Positions 1 through 9,924 of a stretch of 64,000 nt of DNA are shown piece by piece (position 1 is the stretch's first letter; each line of letters starts with the position of its first letter). Origin of the DNA: Paulinella micropora. Taxonomy: Eukaryota > Cercozoa > Imbricatea > Euglyphida > Paulinellidae. Both the position numbers and the translations under genes were made by a program. The notes under the pieces were generated by a model. It did no database searches. It saw nothing but the letters and a program-made list of their open reading frames with translations, and was not told where the DNA came from. The stretch spans positions 41,489 through 105,488 of the forward strand of contig WBZZ01000821.1 of the NCBI GenBank assembly GCA_019918135.1. The letters run 5' to 3'.

Positions 1-180
1 GGTTGCTGGGACTGCGGAATAACCTCGGCTTAGTGCAGTCTTGCCCTCAGGAGCTCCATCGGTGGCCCCGATCATCAGGCGAGAGACTGACACGGGGGGG
101 TGGAGGACCTCGAACAAGGGTATTGGAGGCTTATGTCCGTTGAGGATATGCCATTAGCTGCATCAGTACGCCTCAGATAT
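1..180 (-). repeat. R1 interspersed repeat, partial copy
   Basis: This is the reverse complement of 1194-1375, differing by a 2-base gap, and it matches 58131-58311 in the same orientation almost base for base. It ends against an (ATT)n tract, as the other R1 copies do. The window edge cuts it. I see no coding capacity; R1 is a non-coding interspersed repeat whose class I cannot assign. Confidence 0.85.
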
Positions 181-258
<78 letters not shown>

Positions 259-914
259 TTCACAATGATTATATTATATTATATTATATTATATTATATT
301 ATATTATATTATATTATATTATATTATATTATATTATATTATATTATATTATATTATATTATATTATATTATATTATATTATATTATATTATATTATATT
401 ATATTATATTATATTATATTATATTATATTATATTATATTATATTATATTATATTATATTATATTATATTATATTATATTATATTATATTATATTATATT
501 ATATTATATTATATTATATTATATTATATTATATTATATTATATTATATTATATTTTTATATTATGTTATGTTATATTATATTATATTATATTATATTAT
601 ATTATATTATATTATATTATATTATATTATATTATATTATATTATATTATATTATATTATATTATATTATATTATATTATATTATATTATATTATATTAT
701 ATTATATTATATTATATTATATTATATTATATTATATTATATTATATTATATTATATTATATTATATTATATTATATTATATTATATTATATTATATTAT
801 ATTATATTATATTATATTATATTATATTATATTATATTATATTATATTATATTATATTATATTATATTATATTATATTATATTATATTATATTATATTAT
901 ATTATATTATATTA

Positions 915-998
<84 letters not shown>

Positions 999-1099
999 TG
1001 TTATTATTATTATTATTGTTATTATTATTATCTGTCTGCGTCTCTGTACGCGTTTAGGATTAATCTATATGAGGTGGGTTCATTTTTTGTTCAATAATC

Positions 1100-1188
<89 letters not shown>

Positions 1189-1193
1189 ATTTA
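181..1193. repeat. Compound microsatellite: (ATT)n, (ATATT)n, (ATT)n, (AAT)n
   Basis: About 70 bp of (ATT)n is followed by roughly 650 bp of an ATATT pentanucleotide array, interrupted once near 553-570. Another (ATT)n tract runs to about 1030, then a short unique stretch (1031-1100) that resembles 4680-4780, then (AAT)n to about 1187. The whole block sits between inverted R1 copies. The long open frames across it (Ile/Tyr/Leu or Asn runs) are repeat artefacts. Confidence 0.95.
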
Positions 1194-1680
1194 CTATATC
1201 TGAGGCACTGATGCAGCTAATGGCATATCCTCAACGGACATAAGCCTCCAATACCCTTGTTCGAGGTCCTCCACCCCCCCGTGTCAGTCTCTCGCCTGAT
1301 GATCGGGGCCACCGATGGAGCTCCTGAGGGCAAGACTGCACTAAGCCGAGGTTATTCCGCAGTCCCAGCAACCTCTTGCAAGACGTCACCGAATGTGCAA
1401 GTGCATACACCAAGCGCGGTTGCTAGAGCTGCCTCGAAACCCCACCCATAACAATCTGGTGTCTGCTGGGTCCTGGGCTATCAACCAGCATATGCGGAGT
1501 TTAAGATCTTTTACGCGCGCAACAACCCTCCTCCCCAGCATCTACCACCAAAGGGTTATGAGTTGGCGTCACAGTTTAACGCCTTGAGGCCATTGGGCTG
1601 GAACTCTGTTTAGCAAGTGTGACTAGGTTTTTTCATCGGGATTTCCCTCAAATATGTCACAGTCAACACTCCAAGGCAGA
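1194..1680 (+). repeat. R1 interspersed repeat, full-length copy (~485 bp)
   Basis: The same unit is present as reverse complement at 57826-58311, where (ATT)n tracts bound it on both sides, which defines the unit. One end carries an ACTATATCTGAGGC start and the other ends in CAACACTCCAAG. It has no convincing ORF. It could be a SINE-like or MITE-like element; I see no clear pol III boxes or terminal inverted repeats. Confidence 0.85.
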
Positions 1681-1749
1681 TTTACTATATCTGAGGCGTA
1701 CTGATGCAGCTAATGGCATATCCTCAACGGACATAAGCCTCCAATACCC

Positions 1750-1750
<1 letters not shown>
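1681..1750 (+). repeat. R1 repeat, truncated copy
   Basis: It repeats the first ~68 bases of R1 immediately after the full copy ends, then breaks into (AAT)n, the tail of the neighbouring minus-strand SINE. It retains the GT missing from the 1194 copy. Confidence 0.8.
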
Positions 1751-1783
<33 letters not shown>

Positions 1784-1784
<1 letters not shown>

Positions 1785-2015
1785 GTGCTTCTCTGTCAAT
1801 GGCTGATGCAAATCTGCACATGCGCCTCCATCGTCTCACCCGTGAGGGGAGTACGAAGAATTGACGATAGGCTCTAATGACACCCCCGCAAGGGCAGTTC
1901 CAACACTTCCAGACGGACCGGTATGTTCAATAAAAATACTGGTGGCACCGACGGGAATCGAACTGGCGACAGGGCCCAGATGGTAGAACTTGACCACTGG
2001 GCTATCATGGTGTCC
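1784..2015 (-). mobile_element. tRNA-derived SINE, copy 1
   Basis: A minus-strand copy of a ~232-bp SINE with an (ATT)n 3' tail (seen here as AAT at 1751-1783). The head reads GGACACC(A/G)TGATAGCCCAGTGG, containing a pol III A box (TAGCCCAGTGG), and about 40 bp later a B box (AGTTCGATTCC). It runs into GGTGCCACCA, a tRNA-like 3' acceptor strand ending in CCA. Confidence 0.85.
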
Positions 2016-2040
2016 ATAATAATAAAAATAATAATAATAA

Positions 2041-2233
2041 TAGTGCTTCTCTGTCAATGGCTGATGCATTTCTGCACATGCGCCTCCATCGTCTCACCCG
2101 TGAGGGGAGTACGAAGAATTGACGATAGGCTCTAATGACACCCCCGCAAGGGCAGTTCCAACACTTCCAGACGGACCGGTATATTCAATGAAAATACTGG
2201 TGGCACCGACGGGAATCTAACTGGCGACAGGGC
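2041..2233 (-). mobile_element. tRNA-derived SINE, copy 2 (5'-truncated)
   Basis: Same family, minus strand. It lacks the A-box half of the tRNA head and has a mutated B box; the break falls at the GCCCTGTCGCC segment and is replaced by AAT repeats. Confidence 0.8.
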
Positions 2234-2251
2234 AAAATAATAATAATAATG

Positions 2252-2293
<42 letters not shown>

Positions 2294-2311
2294 GTAGTAG
2301 TAGTAGTAGTT

Positions 2312-2542
2312 GGACACCGTGATAGCCCAGTGGTCAAGTTCTACCATCTGGGCCCTGTCGCCAGTTCGATTCCCGTCGGTGCCACCAGTATTTTCATTGA
2401 ACATACCGGTCCATCTGGAAGTGTTGGAACTGCCCTTGCGGGGGCGTCATTAGAGCCTATCGTCAATTCTTCGTACTCCCCTCACGGGTGAGACGATGGA
2501 GGCGCATGTGCAGATTTGCATCAGCCATTGACAGAGAAGCAC
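2312..2542 (+). mobile_element. tRNA-derived SINE, copy 3 (full length)
   Basis: Complete plus-strand copy: tRNA-like head with A and B boxes, CCACCA, a unique body and an (ATT)n tail. It has the 'GAGCCTATCG' and 'CAGATTTGCAT' diagnostic bases of one subfamily and lacks the internal duplication of copies 4, 5, 6 and 9. Confidence 0.85.
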
Positions 2543-2597
<55 letters not shown>

Positions 2598-2598
2598 T

Positions 2599-2864
2599 GG
2601 ACACCGTGATAGCCCAGTGGTCAAGTTCTACCATCTGGGCCCTGTCGCCAGTTCGATTCCCGTCGGTGCCACCAGTATTTTCATTGAACGTAACGATCCG
2701 TCTGGACCAGTATTTTCATTGAACATACCGGCCCGTCTGGAAGTGTTGGAACTGCCCTTGCGGGGGTGTCATTAGAGCTTATCGTCAATTCTTCGTACTC
2801 CCCTCACGGGTGAGACGATGGAGGCGCATGTGCAGAAATGCATCAGCCATTGACAGAGAAGCAC
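2599..2864 (+). mobile_element. tRNA-derived SINE, copy 4 (duplication subfamily)
   Basis: Full head plus an internal ~34-bp duplication around CCAGTATTTTCATTGAAC just after the CCA. It carries 'GAGCTTATCG' and 'CAGAAATGCAT', bases shared with copies 5, 6 and 9, so this is a distinct subfamily. Confidence 0.85.
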
Positions 2865-2936
<72 letters not shown>

Positions 2937-3122
2937 TAGAGAGAGAGAGAAAGAGAGAGAGAAAGAGAGAGAAACAGCCACTCACTGTTGGGGTGGGGTG
3001 TGCGATACCATTTTTTACTCGGTCTTCACGGCCACGGCCGTGAACTGCCTGAAAGGTATGGTGCACACACCCCACCTAACACAAACCTTGTTGGGGTGGG
3101 TACCACCACTTTGTACACTGTA

Positions 3123-3159
<37 letters not shown>

Positions 3160-3190
3160 GGGAGTACATAGGCCATTGGTCCTTTTCAAT
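2865..3190. repeat. (ATT)n, GA-rich tract and a short unique spacer
   Basis: An (ATT)n SINE tail (2865-2935) is followed by a GAGA/AAGA purine tract (2936-2972), about 150 bp of unique GC-richer sequence containing two GTTGGGGTGGG motifs, then (TTA)n at 3121-3159. I see no gene. Confidence 0.8.
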
Positions 3191-3507
3191 GGGCTGATTG
3201 GTATAAAGCTCCTAGAGTAATGTTCTATGCCGTCACTTCCTTTATTCCACCGATTGGTGTGGAGACTTTCCTTATGGAATGGAGGACTGGATGCACATGG
3301 CCTTTTGGCTCAGCAATTGGCAGGAGATACATTATTATTATTATTATTATTATTATTTCCCTTTCCATGGGCTGATTGGTATAAAGCTCCTAGAGTAATG
3401 TTCTATGCCGTCACTTCCTTTATTCCACCGATTGGTGTGGAGACTTTCCTTATGGAATGGAGGACTGGATGCACATGGCCTTTTGGCTCAGCAATTGGCA
3501 GGAGATA

Positions 3508-3518
<11 letters not shown>
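3191..3518. repeat. Tandem duplication, ~142-bp unit at 178-bp period
   Basis: The segment starting GGGCTGATTGGTATAAAGC is present at 3191-3332 and again at 3369-3510, essentially identical, each followed by an ATACATT(ATT)n tract. The copies are separated by a microsatellite, so duplication through slippage or unequal exchange at the ATT tracts is likely. Confidence 0.9.
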
Positions 3519-3558
<40 letters not shown>

Positions 3559-3559
<1 letters not shown>

Positions 3560-3780
3560 GTCGCCAGTTCGATTCCCGTCGGTGCCACCAGTATTTTCAT
3601 TGAACATACCGATCCGTCTGGACCAGTATTTTCATTGAACATACCGGCCCGTCTGGAAGTGTTGGAACTGCCCTTGCGGGGGTGTCATTAGAGCTTATCG
3701 TCAATTCTTCGTACTCCCCTCACGGGTGAGACGATGGAGGCGCATGTGCAGAAATGCATCAGCCATTGACAGAGAAGCAC
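3559..3780 (+). mobile_element. tRNA-derived SINE, copy 5 (5'-truncated)
   Basis: Starts at GTCGCCAGTTCGATTCC, so it keeps the B box but lacks the A box. Belongs to the internally duplicated subfamily and is nearly identical to the matching part of copy 6. Confidence 0.85.
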
Positions 3781-3868
<88 letters not shown>

Positions 3869-3874
3869 TTTATT

Positions 3875-4140
3875 GGACACCGTGATAACCCAGTGGTCAA
3901 GTTTTACCATCTGGGCCCTGTCGCCAGTTCGATTCCCGTCGGTGCCACCAGTATTTTCATTGAACATACCGATCCGTCTGGACCAGTATTTTCATTGAAC
4001 ATACCGGCCCGTCTGGAAGTGTTGGAACTGCCCTTGCGGGGGTGTCATTAGAGCTTATCGTCAATTCTTCGTACTCCCCTCACGGGTGAGACGATGGAGG
4101 CGCATGTGCAGAAATGCATCAGCCATTGACAGAGAAGCAC
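3875..4140 (+). mobile_element. tRNA-derived SINE, copy 6 (duplication subfamily)
   Basis: Full-length copy with one A-box change (TAACCCAGTGG), the internal duplication and an (ATT)n tail. Confidence 0.85.
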
Positions 4141-4171
4141 TATTATTATTATTATTATTATCATTATTATT

Positions 4172-4381
4172 TCAAGTTCTACCATCTGGGCCCTGTCGCC
4201 AGTTCGATTCCCGTCGGTTCACCAGTATTTTTTCATTGAACATACCGGTCCGTCTGGAAGTGTTGGAACTGCCCGTGCGGGGGTGTCATTAGAGCCTATC
4301 GTCAATTCTTCGTACTCCCCTCACGGGTGAGACGATGGAGGCGCATGTGCAGATTTGCATCAGCCATTGACAGAGAAGCAC
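4172..4381 (+). mobile_element. tRNA-derived SINE, copy 7 (5'-truncated)
   Basis: Begins at TCAAGTTCTACC within the tRNA head, keeps the B box, lacks the internal duplication and ends in (ATT)n. Confidence 0.8.
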
Positions 4382-4402
4382 TATTATTATTATTATTATT
4401 AT

Positions 4403-4631
4403 GGACACCGTGATAGCCCAGTGGTCAAGTTCTACCATCTGGGCCCTGTCGCCAGTTCGATTCCCGTCAGTGCCACCAGTATTTTCATTGAACATACCAG
4501 TCCGTCTGGAAGTGTTGGATCTGCCCTTGCGGGGGTGTCATTAGAGCCTATCGTCAATTCTTCGTACTCCCCTCACGGGTGAGACGATGGAGGCGCATGT
4601 GCAGATTTGCATCAGCCATTGACAGAGAAGC
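4403..4631 (+). mobile_element. tRNA-derived SINE, copy 8 (full length)
   Basis: Complete copy without the internal duplication. Its head abuts the (ATT)n tail of copy 7, so copies 7 and 8 form a head-to-tail pair joined by a microsatellite. Confidence 0.85.
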
Positions 4632-4675
<44 letters not shown>

Positions 4676-4916
4676 GTCTCCGTCTGCGTACGCGTCTAGG
4701 TTCAATCTGTACATGTATGACGTGGGTCTGTATACGCGTTTAGGTTCAATCGGTATGACATGGGTTCGTTTCTTGTTGAAACTTTGATTAAAGATCATCT
4801 TGACAGCATCAGCAAGGGATCGAACGTTGTGTTTAACACAGTGATCAAACAGGTGATCATTCACTAGCTTGTATGTATGTATGTATGTATGAATATGTAT
4901 GTACGTACCTTCTTGT

Positions 4917-4973
<57 letters not shown>

Positions 4974-5322
4974 ATCATGTATGTATGCATGTATGTTTGT
5001 GTGCATGGATGTTCTAGATGCAGCAGTCCAAAGGCAAGATGCTGGATGGTGATTTTGCGTTTCAAGAGAAGGGCAAGGAGCACAAGTCTCAGAACAGCAG
5101 GAACACCACACCGACCGCACCGAACAAAGGATCCGGTGGCCAGAATTCTAGCACTTAAGTATATTATATAACAGGCTCATTAAATCATTCAATTCTACTG
5201 TTTTCGTTGTATTAATATTAATAGTTGTATTACCGGTAATATGAAAAGTTATATTACTATTAATAGTGGGATCTTATTCAAGTTTTATTGAAGCTTAAAT
5301 CGTTTATAATGAAACTTAACTC
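4632..5322. repeat. SINE tail, degenerate repeat and CT microsatellite; no gene
   Basis: (ATT)n at 4632-4673 is followed by two imperfect copies of a TACGCGT-TAGGTTCAATC motif (4690-4770) related to 1045-1085. Then come a (GTAT)n tract, a long (CT)n tract at about 4919-4973, and AT-rich sequence to 5322. I found no coding signal; open frames here are dipeptide or tetranucleotide artefacts. Confidence 0.75.
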
Positions 5323-5326
5323 GTAC

Positions 5327-5396
<70 letters not shown>

Positions 5397-5449
5397 GTTG
5401 GTGGTGGTGGTGGTGGTGGTAGTGAGTAGTAGTAGTAGTGGTAGTAGTG

Positions 5450-5480
<31 letters not shown>

Positions 5481-5526
5481 TAGTAATAGTAGTAGTAGTA
5501 GTAGTAGTAGCAGTAGTAGTAGTAGC

Positions 5527-5570
<44 letters not shown>

Positions 5571-5656
5571 TAGTAGTAGCATTATGTTGATGAAGTAGTA
5601 GTAGTAGTAGTAGTAGTAGTAATAGTACCTTATAGTAGTAGTAGTGGTGGTGGGCA

Positions 5657-5716
<60 letters not shown>

Positions 5717-5735
5717 TAGTAGTATTAGTAACATT
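5323..5735. repeat. Imperfect (AGT)n trinucleotide array, ~410 bp
   Basis: A near-continuous AGT/GGT array. The segment CATTATGTTGATGAAG occurs twice, at about 5580 and 5731, so a larger unit was duplicated inside the array. Poly-Ser or poly-Thr frames across it are not supported as genes. Confidence 0.9.
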
Positions 5736-5787
5736 ATGTTGATGAAGGAGGAAGGAAGCAAGGATGCCTGACCGGGCATGTATTCCT

Positions 5788-8353
5788 TCATGGCGTCGTA
5801 AGCTTGTATGGCAATTGCTCTGACACCTTTGGCAAACCCGAATGATCATCATCCAGCAAGTCCGCCAAATCCTCCGCCTGACTCATGGAAAAGTCCTCGT
5901 CCCATGCCTTGCATGCTGCATCCAACTTCCCCGTCGCCTGCCGCAATTCCCTCCGTAAATCCTTCGCCACCTTGCACAAGGTCTTGATGTCCCCTGCCGA
6001 TATCCAGTTCCCCTCCGTCAGCATGGGGCATCGCATATTTGGCCACATTCCCTTTCGTCACCTTGCCTCGATAAAACCCCACCCCTACGTACAGAGCCTC
6101 CGCCAAGTGAATCAACGAAACCACCTGCTTACCCGGCCCGCATAAATATCTACCCTTTTGCCACTCCCAAGCCTGCCATAGTTCCATCTCGTACCACAAA
6201 CCTCCCTCTTCCTCCTTCTTCATGCATAACGCGTACTGTGTCGGCGATAACTGCTGATACGTCTCCGCCGCCATCTCGGCACCATTTACATCATGTCACA
6301 AAATACCGCCGACATCGATGGAGGATTCTTTGCCCATACCGGATCAGTCGCTGCCGGTTGGGCCTCCGCCTTGGCCTCCTCAGTACGCATGGTTGCTCCC
6401 TTCTTCCCCGCCGGAGTAAACGGTATCGCCGCCAGCTTTGGTCGCGTCCACCCCGTGCCTTCCACTTTCCGTTCCTCTCCTTCAATTGCCGCCATGTCAA
6501 ATTCTAAAGTAGGGAATATATCATATCCACCCAATTATCCGTACATTCATTCTCGTTATGTATCCGCTCTCTGTATACCATATCAAAACCCCAAACCTGT
6601 CTCCCCATACCCATTTGTTAATCCACTGCTAAAACCTCTGTTTGTTTTTCTTTTCCATGTTTAATGTCGACTTTTCCCCATTTGGGTCCTGTCCTTCTTT
6701 CCCCCATAAACCACTACACTTCGACGTCCCAATTCATCTTGTCCCACTCCTCCTTCGAGATGCCTCGCATCCATTCCACTACCTCCGCCACTGTCTCCTG
6801 TCTGTATTTCCCGTTCCGCTCTGCTTCACCCTCTGGTCTCTGTGGCTCTGGAATCACCGTGTCCTCTTGTCTTTCTACCTCCCTAGTCTGTTCCTTCCCT
6901 TCTTGGGCCCATTGCCCAAAGTCTAAGTGTAATTTCTGAATCAGTTCCCGTGTTTCCTTACCTTCCCATTCCTTGTCTGGTGTACGATGCTCCACCATTT
7001 CTATCAAACCCCTGAGCCGTAATGGTTCGACAAACATCGTCCAACTGTCTTCTCCTCGTTCTCGCAAAACATTCACCCACTTTTTTGCATGCTGTGCCTT
7101 TCCCCTGGCACATGCCCATGCCGTATGGATCCTTTCCGCTGTCAATTTCCCCTTCACCTTGGTCAACATAGCCATGAAAACGTATTGGTGTCGCGCCTCC
7201 TCTGTGGCGGCGAACACCTTCCATATAATAATACACTCCTTTTCGATGGTGTCCCACCAACGCCATTGTAGTTCCCATAATATTCTAATTGCCATTCATC
7301 TTGTATCCCGTAGAACCCGATCTGTCTCTACAACTGCCCCCACCCTGTTACCACTCGTCTCCCATCTCGTCCAAAAACCGTCGTGCTTCCTCATCGAGCT
7401 TATATTCCAGTCCCCCTTTGCCGCGCCATCTTCGCCTCCTCCTCTGTTAACTCTATTTTCATTTCTTGCTTGCTCATTCGTTGCCGTACCTCCTAAAGTA
7501 GGGACGGAAGGTGCTATGTCAGTGTGTCTGTCTGTGTTCACCAATTCTCCGTCTCTTTCTTCCCCTTTCCCCCTTCCCGAAATCCTCTTCCATTTTCGCC
7601 CATTCCTCATTCCATTGAAACGATTCTCCCAATGGCATCGCCCCCTCATAATCCTCTTTCACCTTCCGAAAATGTTCCTCTGTACAACCCCCCGACTCCA
7701 ACAGTTTCTTCGTCAAGATATATTGCGCTTCACACTTAAGGATCCAAGGTCCAAGCTAAGCCTTATCCCACCACGCATATTCCTCTTTCTCCTCCGTCTC
7801 ACTAGCATCCCCACTGTCCTCCTCATCCCCACTTGTCGTCTCCTTCTCGTCCTTGCCCCCTTTCTCCATACCTAAAGTATGGTGGTATGTATAGCCTCCC
7901 CTCTTGTCTTTTATTCCCCTTTCCTAGCCTTCTTGTTAGGTTCTCCCTTCTCCATACGTTCTCTCTTGCCCCCTTCCCGTTTCCCCTGTCTACTGGACTC
8001 TCTGTTTTCCCTCTTCCTCTGCACATCCACATATGTGCCCGCCTCCTCGTGGCCAAATTCACCATCGTTGTCTTCGAGGCCTCCGCCTGCTCCATCAACC
8101 GTCTTACCCTCTCAATTTCGTGTGCACATATATCCCCTGCCTTCAGCCACTCCTCCAACTGTTCCCGTAACTCTTCATATTCCTGAGTCGCCTGAGCCAC
8201 GTGTTTGAATATATCCTTCCCTATCCTTATTTCCTTCCGAGCCCACATCCTCTTTTCTCCCTCATCGTTCTCCTCCTCCCATGCCTCACGCCAACATTCT
8301 GGCTGTTCCCGTTCCCCCTTTCCTTTGCCCCCCTCGTCAGACTTCTCCTCCAT
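5788..8353 (-). pseudogene. Unrecognised Glu/Lys/Trp-rich gene, frameshifted
   Basis: Successive minus-strand open stretches (7823-8353, 7519-7716, 6714-7295, 5849-6274, 5788-6048) share the same composition, with many Glu, Lys, Arg and Trp, and appear to be one coding region read through several frame changes. The likely start is the ATG at 8353. For example, a coherent helix-rich segment continues in a third frame at about 7330-7480, between two recorded stretches. Short motifs like PTLxx / PYFRYG recur near 6510, 7495 and 7880, possibly remnants of an internal repeat. I recognise no domain. It could be a retroelement gag-like protein or a host gene with introns. The GC-rich composition differs sharply from the AT-rich virus that begins just beyond its 5' end. 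Confidence 0.4.
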
Positions 8354-8410
8354 CGCGAAAAAAAAAGGACGGACGAGAGGGGGGTTGAATCAAAGCTTTC
8401 CCCCCCCCCC

Positions 8411-8788
8411 TCTTCGTTTTGAATTTTGCTATCTTTTGCCATTTTTTACATAGTCGGTCGTATTAAGAGATTTTACATTATCCCCAGGTTTTTTACACTG
8501 GCAGTATAGGGTCGCTTTTCAAGACACTCTGCCAAAAAAACAAAAAAAGTGATTTTCTGTTTTCCCCCTTTTCCCTATTTCGCTCTTTCGCGACTTTACT
8601 CCAAAACCGCAACATCGGCATCAGCTCCGCTACATTCATCAAAATTATCAACAATGTTTACTATCTGGCGGATCGGCCCACTCATAAATCTAATATGACT
8701 TTTTTCTTTTTGTGTTTTGGTTTCAATTATGTTTTCTGGTTGTATGATAATTTCCATTTATAAATATATATACTATTTATAAAAAACA
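8411..8788. other. Left virus margin, non-coding, with A/T-rich promoter
   Basis: No ORF is visible. The sequence is AT-rich with T and A runs. The last ~30 bases before the first viral ATG read TATAAATATATATACTATTT, a plausible TATA-type promoter. No clear inverted match to the right margin was found by eye. Confidence 0.45.
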
Positions 8789-9589
8789 ATGAATTGCGAA
8801 TTCTGCGACAAGAAAGGATATCGAAGGGTTTCATTACGAGGTGGCACATCCATCATATGTAATGATTGCTTACAGCTATGTAGAAATTGTAAAGTTGTAA
8901 GAACTCCTGAGAATTCTTATGCTAATAGAAACTACTGTAAGGAATGTTGTAAAAAATACCAGAACGAATATGCGAAAACACACAAACAAATATTAACTCC
9001 TGAACAAAAAGCTTACCAAAACGAATACAACAAAGAAAGAGGTAAAGAAAAAATCAAATGCTCACAATGCGATAAAGAACTTAGCAGAGGATATTTGAGT
9101 TCACATATCAAAGAAATACACAAAAATAAGAAAAGAATATTGAGCGAAAAAGCAAAACAAAAGAACCGAGAAGCAGTAAGAAAGCGAGGAGCAGAAAAAA
9201 TCAAATGCCCCAAATGCGATAAAGAATTAAGACAAGATGGTCTAGCCGAACACGCTGAAATACACGAGAACCCACTCAAGCAATGTAAAATTAAATTAAA
9301 AAAATACATAAAATGGGTAAACGAAACTAACCCAGATTTGAAACAAGAGCAGAAGGAAGCATTAAAACATTTGATATCCGAATGGAATAAAAATAACAAA
9401 ACTGTTCAAGATTTATTTGATATGAAAGAGCATCATTCGTATATAAATGGAGCATCGTTAAATGAAGAATTGTGGAAAGACTACAAAGAAAATATACTAC
9501 ATTACCGTGTAAGTTTGATGAAATATTTACACAAACATAATAAGCCATATGGTACCAAAATAAAAGAAATTAATTATTTACATTTATAA
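8789..9589 (+). CDS. Viral zinc-finger protein with C2H2-like repeats
   Basis: An intact 266-residue protein. The N-terminus has paired cysteines (CEFC, CNDC, CRNC, CKECC), suggesting a small zinc ribbon or treble clef. Two later C2H2-like units (KIKCSQCDKELS... with two His, and KIKCPKCDKELR...) follow at roughly residues 89-112 and 137-160. The lysine-rich linkers and finger style resemble the C-terminus of the GIY-YIG protein at 18775-19443, so the two may share a DNA-binding module. The C-terminal ~100 residues are helical and unrecognised. It is the first gene at the left end, ahead of the replication gene, so an early or DNA-binding role is an inference. The start is the first ATG after a TATA-like stretch. 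Confidence 0.7.
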   Translation: MNCEFCDKKGYRRVSLRGGTSIICNDCLQLCRNCKVVRTPENSYANRNYCKECCKKYQNEYAKTHKQILTPEQKAYQNEYNKERGKEKIKCSQCDKELSRGYLSSHIKEIHKNKKRILSEKAKQKNREAVRKRGAEKIKCPKCDKELRQDGLAEHAEIHENPLKQCKIKLKKYIKWVNETNPDLKQEQKEALKHLISEWNKNNKTVQDLFDMKEHHSYINGASLNEELWKDYKENILHYRVSLMKYLHKHNKPYGTKIKEINYLHL

Positions 9590-9612
9590 AAATAATATTA
9601 CATATATATAAG

Positions 9613-9816
9613 ATGCCACGACCAAAGATATATGAAGGAGACGAAAGGAGAAAAAGGAATAATGAGAAATCTCTCGCCTACTATTACCGTAATAAAGCTA
9701 GATTAAACGAAGAACGGCGAGCCAAAGCACAGAAGTTAATACAATATACACAAGATATAGAAGAATACAAAAAGAAGATACAGGAGTTAGAAGAGCGACT
9801 AAGTAAGTCAAATTAA
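9613..9816 (+). CDS. Small basic coiled-coil protein
   Basis: A 67-residue protein that begins MPRPKIYEGDERRK and ends in a heptad-like helix (KKKIQELEERLSKSN). The N-terminal part is very basic, with R/K/N repeats. It resembles the basic region plus short coiled coil of a bZIP-like DNA-binding protein, but the match is compositional only. It lies 23 bp after the zinc-finger gene on the same strand and 100 bp before the polymerase, with an AT-rich leader directly upstream of its ATG. Confidence 0.6.
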   Translation: MPRPKIYEGDERRKRNNEKSLAYYYRNKARLNEERRAKAQKLIQYTQDIEEYKKKIQELEERLSKSN

Positions 9817-9924
9817 TTAACAATATTTTTTTTTGGTAAACATTTTACATCTAAACATATCGTATATATATGTAAAGCATTAAATAATTATTTTTCAAAA
9901 AATTTATCCTGCCTATCTATATAC

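Noticed and set aside
100-1203. Long open frame of Ile/Tyr/Leu/Asn runs
   Set aside because: It is a translation of (ATT)n and (ATATT)n microsatellites with no codon or domain support.
2311-2390. Functional tRNA genes
   Set aside because: The tRNA-like segment has A and B boxes and a CCACCA end, but it recurs with a fixed downstream body and ATT tail, and the 5' acceptor strand has an extra base (GGACACCG against CGGTGCC). It is the head of a SINE.
4673-5120. Minus-strand ORFs with Arg-Glu and Tyr-Ile-His repeats
   Set aside because: They translate the (CT)n and (GTAT)n microsatellites.
5316-5852. Minus-strand poly-Thr/Leu/Tyr frame and plus-strand poly-Ser frame
   Set aside because: Both translate the (AGT)n array; all frames of such an array lack stops or nearly so.
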